From positions 1-8,604 of the forward strand of contig JASLVI010000058.1 of NCBI GenBank assembly GCA_030741455.1: DNA of 8,604 nt, written 5' to 3'. The position numbers and the translations under genes are program-made. Positions 5,537 to 8,604 of the stretch are shown here, piece after piece; position 1 is the first letter of the stretch, and every line of letters starts with the position of its first letter. This DNA is from Candidatus Poseidoniaceae archaeon. Its GTDB lineage: Archaea; Thermoplasmatota; Poseidoniia; Poseidoniales; Poseidoniaceae. Below the pieces are notes generated by a model that searched no databases, had not been told where the DNA came from, and worked only from the letters and a program-made list of their open reading frames with translations.

Positions 5537-8165
5537 GCTCCAGTTGATTTTGCAACCGTTCAATCAATGTAAATGCATCCCGTGGTGAAAGTTCATCCAG
5601 ATTGAGAGTTGCAAGTGTCGAGAGAACTTCTTCCTGGGTTTTCGAAATCGATGACCCATTCTGTTCGCTGGTTTGCATTGCTGCAGCAGCAAAGTAACCC
5701 AAGAGCGAGGATTGTCCTTGTTCGCGTGTTGTCGGTGCACCATCTCGCCCAGCTTTGGCCCCCTGTGCTTGCTTTTCGAGGAATGCAAGCAAATCAGTCG
5801 CTCGCTCGACGACATTACGTGGAAGCCCGGCCAAGGCTGCAACTTGAACACCATACGATTCATCACATGGACCATCAGCAACCGTGTGAAGAAAACGAAG
5901 CGCCCCATCTTTTTGAGCTACTTGAACATGGACATTGGCAAGCCCTGGCACTTCGGATTCAAGACCAACCAGTTGATGATAGTGCGTTGCAAACAGACTT
6001 CTTGCACCAATTCGATTGCAGACATCTTCTGTGACTGCCCAAGCTATGGATAATCCATCAAACGTTGATGTTCCACGGCCGATCTCATCGAGTAGAAGAA
6101 GCGAGTTGGGCGTCGCTCGGCGCAATATGTGGGCGACTTCGATCATTTCCATCATGAACGTTGAGCGACCTCGTCTCAAGTCATCGCTCGCTCCGACTCG
6201 CGTGAAGATTCGATCGATTAAACCGAGACGGGCCTTTTCTGCAGGGACAAAACAGCCTGCTTGGCTTAGAATGCTTACAAGTGCAACCGTTCTCAAATAG
6301 GTCGATTTACCACCCATATTCGGACCAGTAATCAACAGGAAGTGCCGTTTCTCATCCATGACGACATCGTTGGGGACAAATCCATGTTGAACCTCAAGAA
6401 CAGGATGACGGGCGTTATTCAAAACCATCTTACGCCCATCGGTCAATACCGGTTTCACCCAAGATCGCTGACGAGCAGTTGAGGCAAAACACTGCAACAC
6501 ATCGATAGCAGCAACTCTGGAAGCAATTTGAGCGAGTTGGTTGGCATGCGCCCGAACACGATCACGCAATTCACAAAACAATGCGTATTCGATTGCTTTG
6601 GATTTACTCTCCGCCGTGAGAAGAAGGTCGTCTTGTTCACGGAGTTCATCGGTAACGTACCTGTTGCCATTGGTCATCTGCTGCTTTCTCGTCCATTCTT
6701 GTGGAACTTTATCTGCATGTGTTGCTGTAACCTCGATAAACCAACCAATTTGTCGGTTCATACGAACCTTCAGACTCGGAATGTTGAGTTCACTTCGCAA
6801 GGTTGATTCCAAATCGGAAAACCAAGAATGACCTTGAAGGGATGCATTACGAAACCGATCGAGTTCTTCGTGAATGCTTGAACGAATCAATCCTCCATCC
6901 CGTAAACCCAACGGTACTTCATCGACCAATGTGCGATGGATGTCCTCAGCGACATCAGCGAGCAAATGAAGATCTTCAACAAGATGTGTCAAGAGGCCAT
7001 CTTCTGTTTCTTTGCATAGTCTTTGTATCGCTGGAAGTCGTTCTATAGCGTTAGCAGTTGCGATTAAATCTCGTGCATTTGATCGATTATACTTCAATTG
7101 AGTCGAGAGCCGCTCAAGATCGAGCATCCCCTTGAGGTTTTCACGGAGAAGGTCCAAGCGTTTTGAAGAGCGCATCAGCGCACCGACCGATGCATGACGT
7201 GATTGTATTGCATCAACATTGGAAAGAGGGCGCAAAAGCCACGATTTGAGACAACGGCGGCCCATCGCCGTCCGACATTTGTTCATCGCCCACAAGAGTG
7301 AACCTTCGTATTCTCCTGCTAACGTTTGGGTTATCTCAAGATTGCGAAGTGTTGTTTGATCGAGTACCATGCCTTCAGATGTCTCCTGAATCTCAACATC
7401 TCGAATCGCAATGTCGTCATGACGATGGACAGAAGCAAGATAATCGGCTGCAAGGGCAGTAGCCTCCAATGCTTCAGGAGATTGACCGAGGTCAAGGTGA
7501 CCGAGATCATTCACTTCGAGCATGGTCTTGAGACGCTGATTTGCTCGCTTTGGTTGAACTGAATGCTGACTCACAACAACAGAATCAAGCATCCCAAGAA
7601 GGTGAAGAAATTCGCTACGCTCAGCATCACGAGGTGTGATGACCAATTCACTCGGATTCCACCGCATGATTTCATCGTAAAGCGAAGCCCACCTACCCTC
7701 ACCTTGAAATGCCACAGCCCAAGCTTGCCCTGTTGAGGCATCGATCATTGCAATCGCAGTGGATTCATCTGTAACCAGTAAACTGCAGAGTAATGCAGAT
7801 GCATCCGAACCGATAAGCGATTCTTCATACAATGAACCAGGTGTATAAATTCGTGTTACGACGCGCTCCAGAAGTTTTGCACCCTCGCGCAACTCTTCCT
7901 CTTGCTCGGCTACAGTAACTTTGTATCCTGCACGAAGCATCAGACGAAGATTCTCCTCCAGTTGATGCCATGGAAATCCTGCCATAGGGATGGGTTGCTC
8001 AGCGTTTTTATCTCGAGAAGTTAATGCGAGGCCAAGAACATTGGAACCTACTTCTGCATCATCATGAAACAACTCGTAAAAGTCGCCCATCCGAAAAAAT
8101 AGAATCGTTCCTGGATTGGCTTCCTTGAGTTCATGGAATTGGTCCATCATACTCCTTTTTGCCAT
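5529..8165 (-). CDS. mutS: DNA mismatch recognition ATPase MutS
   Basis: MutS finds mismatches and small loops, then forms an ATP-bound sliding clamp that recruits MutL. Its 878 residues match full-length bacterial-type MutS (E. coli 853). The mismatch-reading Phe-x-Glu is Phe29-Tyr30-Glu31 in GDFYELF. Connector, lever and clamp domains fill roughly 115-560. The ATPase has Walker A GPNMGGKST at 614-622, Walker B LLLLDE at 689-694, the signature-type region DDLRRGRSTF at 661-670, and FATH at 725-728. The C-terminal helix-turn-helix region ends near residue 800. A flexible Gln/Ala-rich tail carries QSSLLGYF at 818-825, which fits both a PIP box and the QxSLL beta-clamp motif. The final 25 residues form the usual bacterial-type C-terminal helix. 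The start ATG 8165-8163 is secure because a strong AAGGAGGG lies seven bases upstream. mutL follows in an overlapping arrangement; the kelch-like gene upstream on the same strand is 75 bases away. Confidence 0.98.
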   Translation of the reverse strand: MAKRSMMDQFHELKEANPGTILFFRMGDFYELFHDDAEVGSNVLGLALTSRDKNAEQPIPMAGFPWHQLEENLRLMLRAGYKVTVAEQEEELREGAKLLERVVTRIYTPGSLYEESLIGSDASALLCSLLVTDESTAIAMIDASTGQAWAVAFQGEGRWASLYDEIMRWNPSELVITPRDAERSEFLHLLGMLDSVVVSQHSVQPKRANQRLKTMLEVNDLGHLDLGQSPEALEATALAADYLASVHRHDDIAIRDVEIQETSEGMVLDQTTLRNLEITQTLAGEYEGSLLWAMNKCRTAMGRRCLKSWLLRPLSNVDAIQSRHASVGALMRSSKRLDLLRENLKGMLDLERLSTQLKYNRSNARDLIATANAIERLPAIQRLCKETEDGLLTHLVEDLHLLADVAEDIHRTLVDEVPLGLRDGGLIRSSIHEELDRFRNASLQGHSWFSDLESTLRSELNIPSLKVRMNRQIGWFIEVTATHADKVPQEWTRKQQMTNGNRYVTDELREQDDLLLTAESKSKAIEYALFCELRDRVRAHANQLAQIASRVAAIDVLQCFASTARQRSWVKPVLTDGRKMVLNNARHPVLEVQHGFVPNDVVMDEKRHFLLITGPNMGGKSTYLRTVALVSILSQAGCFVPAEKARLGLIDRIFTRVGASDDLRRGRSTFMMEMIEVAHILRRATPNSLLLLDEIGRGTSTFDGLSIAWAVTEDVCNRIGARSLFATHYHQLVGLESEVPGLANVHVQVAQKDGALRFLHTVADGPCDESYGVQVAALAGLPRNVVERATDLLAFLEKQAQGAKAGRDGAPTTREQGQSSLLGYFAAAAMQTSEQNGSSISKTQEEVLSTLATLNLDELSPRDAFTLIERLQNQLERD

Positions 8166-8172
8166 TGAAACG

Positions 8173-8180
8173 CCCTCCTT
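8173..8180 (-). promoter_or_regulatory. Strong ribosome binding site of mutS
   Basis: Read on the minus strand, AAGGAGGG lies seven bases before the mutS ATG. It is by far the best Shine-Dalgarno match in the window and fixes the mutS start. The other genes have weak or badly spaced sites, which suggests efficient separate initiation of mutS even if the transcript comes from further upstream. No convincing promoter (bacterial -35/-10 or archaeal BRE/TATA) was seen in the 75-base gap 8166-8240. Confidence 0.8.
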
Positions 8181-8240
8181 ACAGTATGCAGGATTACGCC
8201 TAATGACGAGAGGTGATTAAGGTTCGGAAAAGTCCGTGTC

Positions 8241-8604
8241 TTATGCTTTCTTCGCATGCATTGCTTTCTCGACCATCATGTATACCTGTGTTGCAATCAT
8301 GATCACGCCGACAAGAATGAATCCAAAGTTGAGTAAACCACGTCCAGATGAGAGGGACCCTTCGATGGACAAATCAAGCGAAATTCTGTCTGCCTCTCCC
8401 TGTGCATCGAAACCGTGAATGTAAACCGTCCCTCCCTCGGCCATCCCCGAAGTGGCTTGCAATGGGAATGGGTAAGCGAGATTCTTTGACGAAGCATCTC
8501 CCGTTTCCAAGTCAATACGCAGGACGGATTCGCTTCCTCGTTCGCCAAATAACCAAACTCGGTGTTGTTTACATTCGTATATCATAGCGTTCGATGGATA
8601 ATTC
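8241..8604 (-). CDS. C-terminal part of a kelch-like protein with a C-terminal membrane anchor (5' end outside window)
   Basis: The frame is open from the right edge to TAA at 8243-8241. An ATG at 8585-8583 would give 114 residues, but the frame continues upstream of it (Asn-Tyr-Pro-Ser-Asn-Ala before that Met) with no ribosome site, so the true start is probably outside the window. Numbered from that Met, a kelch or galactose-oxidase-type blade is visible: an NAMIYE strand, then VWLFGE at 10-15, then LRIDLETGD at 22-30. A second, partial blade is GTVYIHGF at 52-59 followed by RISLDLS at 67-73. A single transmembrane segment spans about 84-104 (LLNFGFILVGVIMIATQVYMM) and ends in a short basic tail. 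By the positive-inside rule, the beta-propeller would face outside and be anchored by its C terminus. Its ligand and role cannot be told. It is on the same strand as mutS, but its function looks unrelated. Confidence 0.72.
   Translation of the reverse strand, partial: NYPSNAMIYECKQHRVWLFGERGSESVLRIDLETGDASSKNLAYPFPLQATSGMAEGGTVYIHGFDAQGEADRISLDLSIEGSLSSGRGLLNFGFILVGVIMIATQVYMMVEKAMHAKKA

Noticed and set aside
8225..8236. Small inverted repeat CGGA-AAAG-TCCG just after the stop of the kelch-like gene, as a possible terminator
   Set aside because: The stem is only four base pairs with no following T-run on the minus strand; such a hairpin is expected by chance.

Overview
The window looks like a piece of prokaryotic chromosome of moderate G+C content. 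It carries seven closely packed protein genes, with no RNA gene, mobile element, CRISPR array or gene-free stretch longer than about 80 bases. The best guess for the host is an uncultivated marine archaeon of the Poseidoniales (Marine Group II) type. This is an inference from three things: a pilin-like secreted protein at the left edge, a kelch-like protein with a C-terminal anchor at the right edge, and a C-terminal tail in MutS that fits an archaeal/eukaryotic PCNA-interacting (PIP) box. A bacterium is not excluded. MutS and MutL are of bacterial type in all their motifs, and the one clear Shine-Dalgarno sequence would suit either domain.

Layout, left to right. Bases 1-393 (+) are the C-terminal end of a secreted, probably pilin-like protein. 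Its stop codon interlocks with that of a leftward gene (388-1137, -) for a stand-alone LON-domain protein. Upstream of that gene on the same strand, 39 bases away, is moaA (1177-2178, -), the radical SAM GTP cyclase of molybdenum cofactor synthesis; these two genes are probably cotranscribed. Divergent from moaA is aroA (about 2249-3595, +), the EPSP synthase of the shikimate pathway. The end of aroA overlaps by 45 bases the end of the convergent gene mutL (3551 to about 5536, -). Directly upstream of mutL, and overlapping it, is mutS (5529-8165, -). At the right edge lies the 3' part of a membrane-anchored kelch-like gene (8241 to beyond 8604, -).

Functionally, mutS and mutL form a mismatch-repair operon. 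MutS has the Phe-x-Glu mismatch reader and a full ATPase. MutL has the GHKL ATPase and the complete DQHAX2EX4E endonuclease centre, so it should nick DNA itself in a MutH-independent pathway. The other genes are housekeeping functions with no obvious link to repair or to each other. No new defence or mobile system was found. The points most worth checking are the apparent dual-fit clamp-binding motif of MutS, the displaced clamp motif of MutL, the non-ATG start of mutL and the antisense gene-end overlaps.
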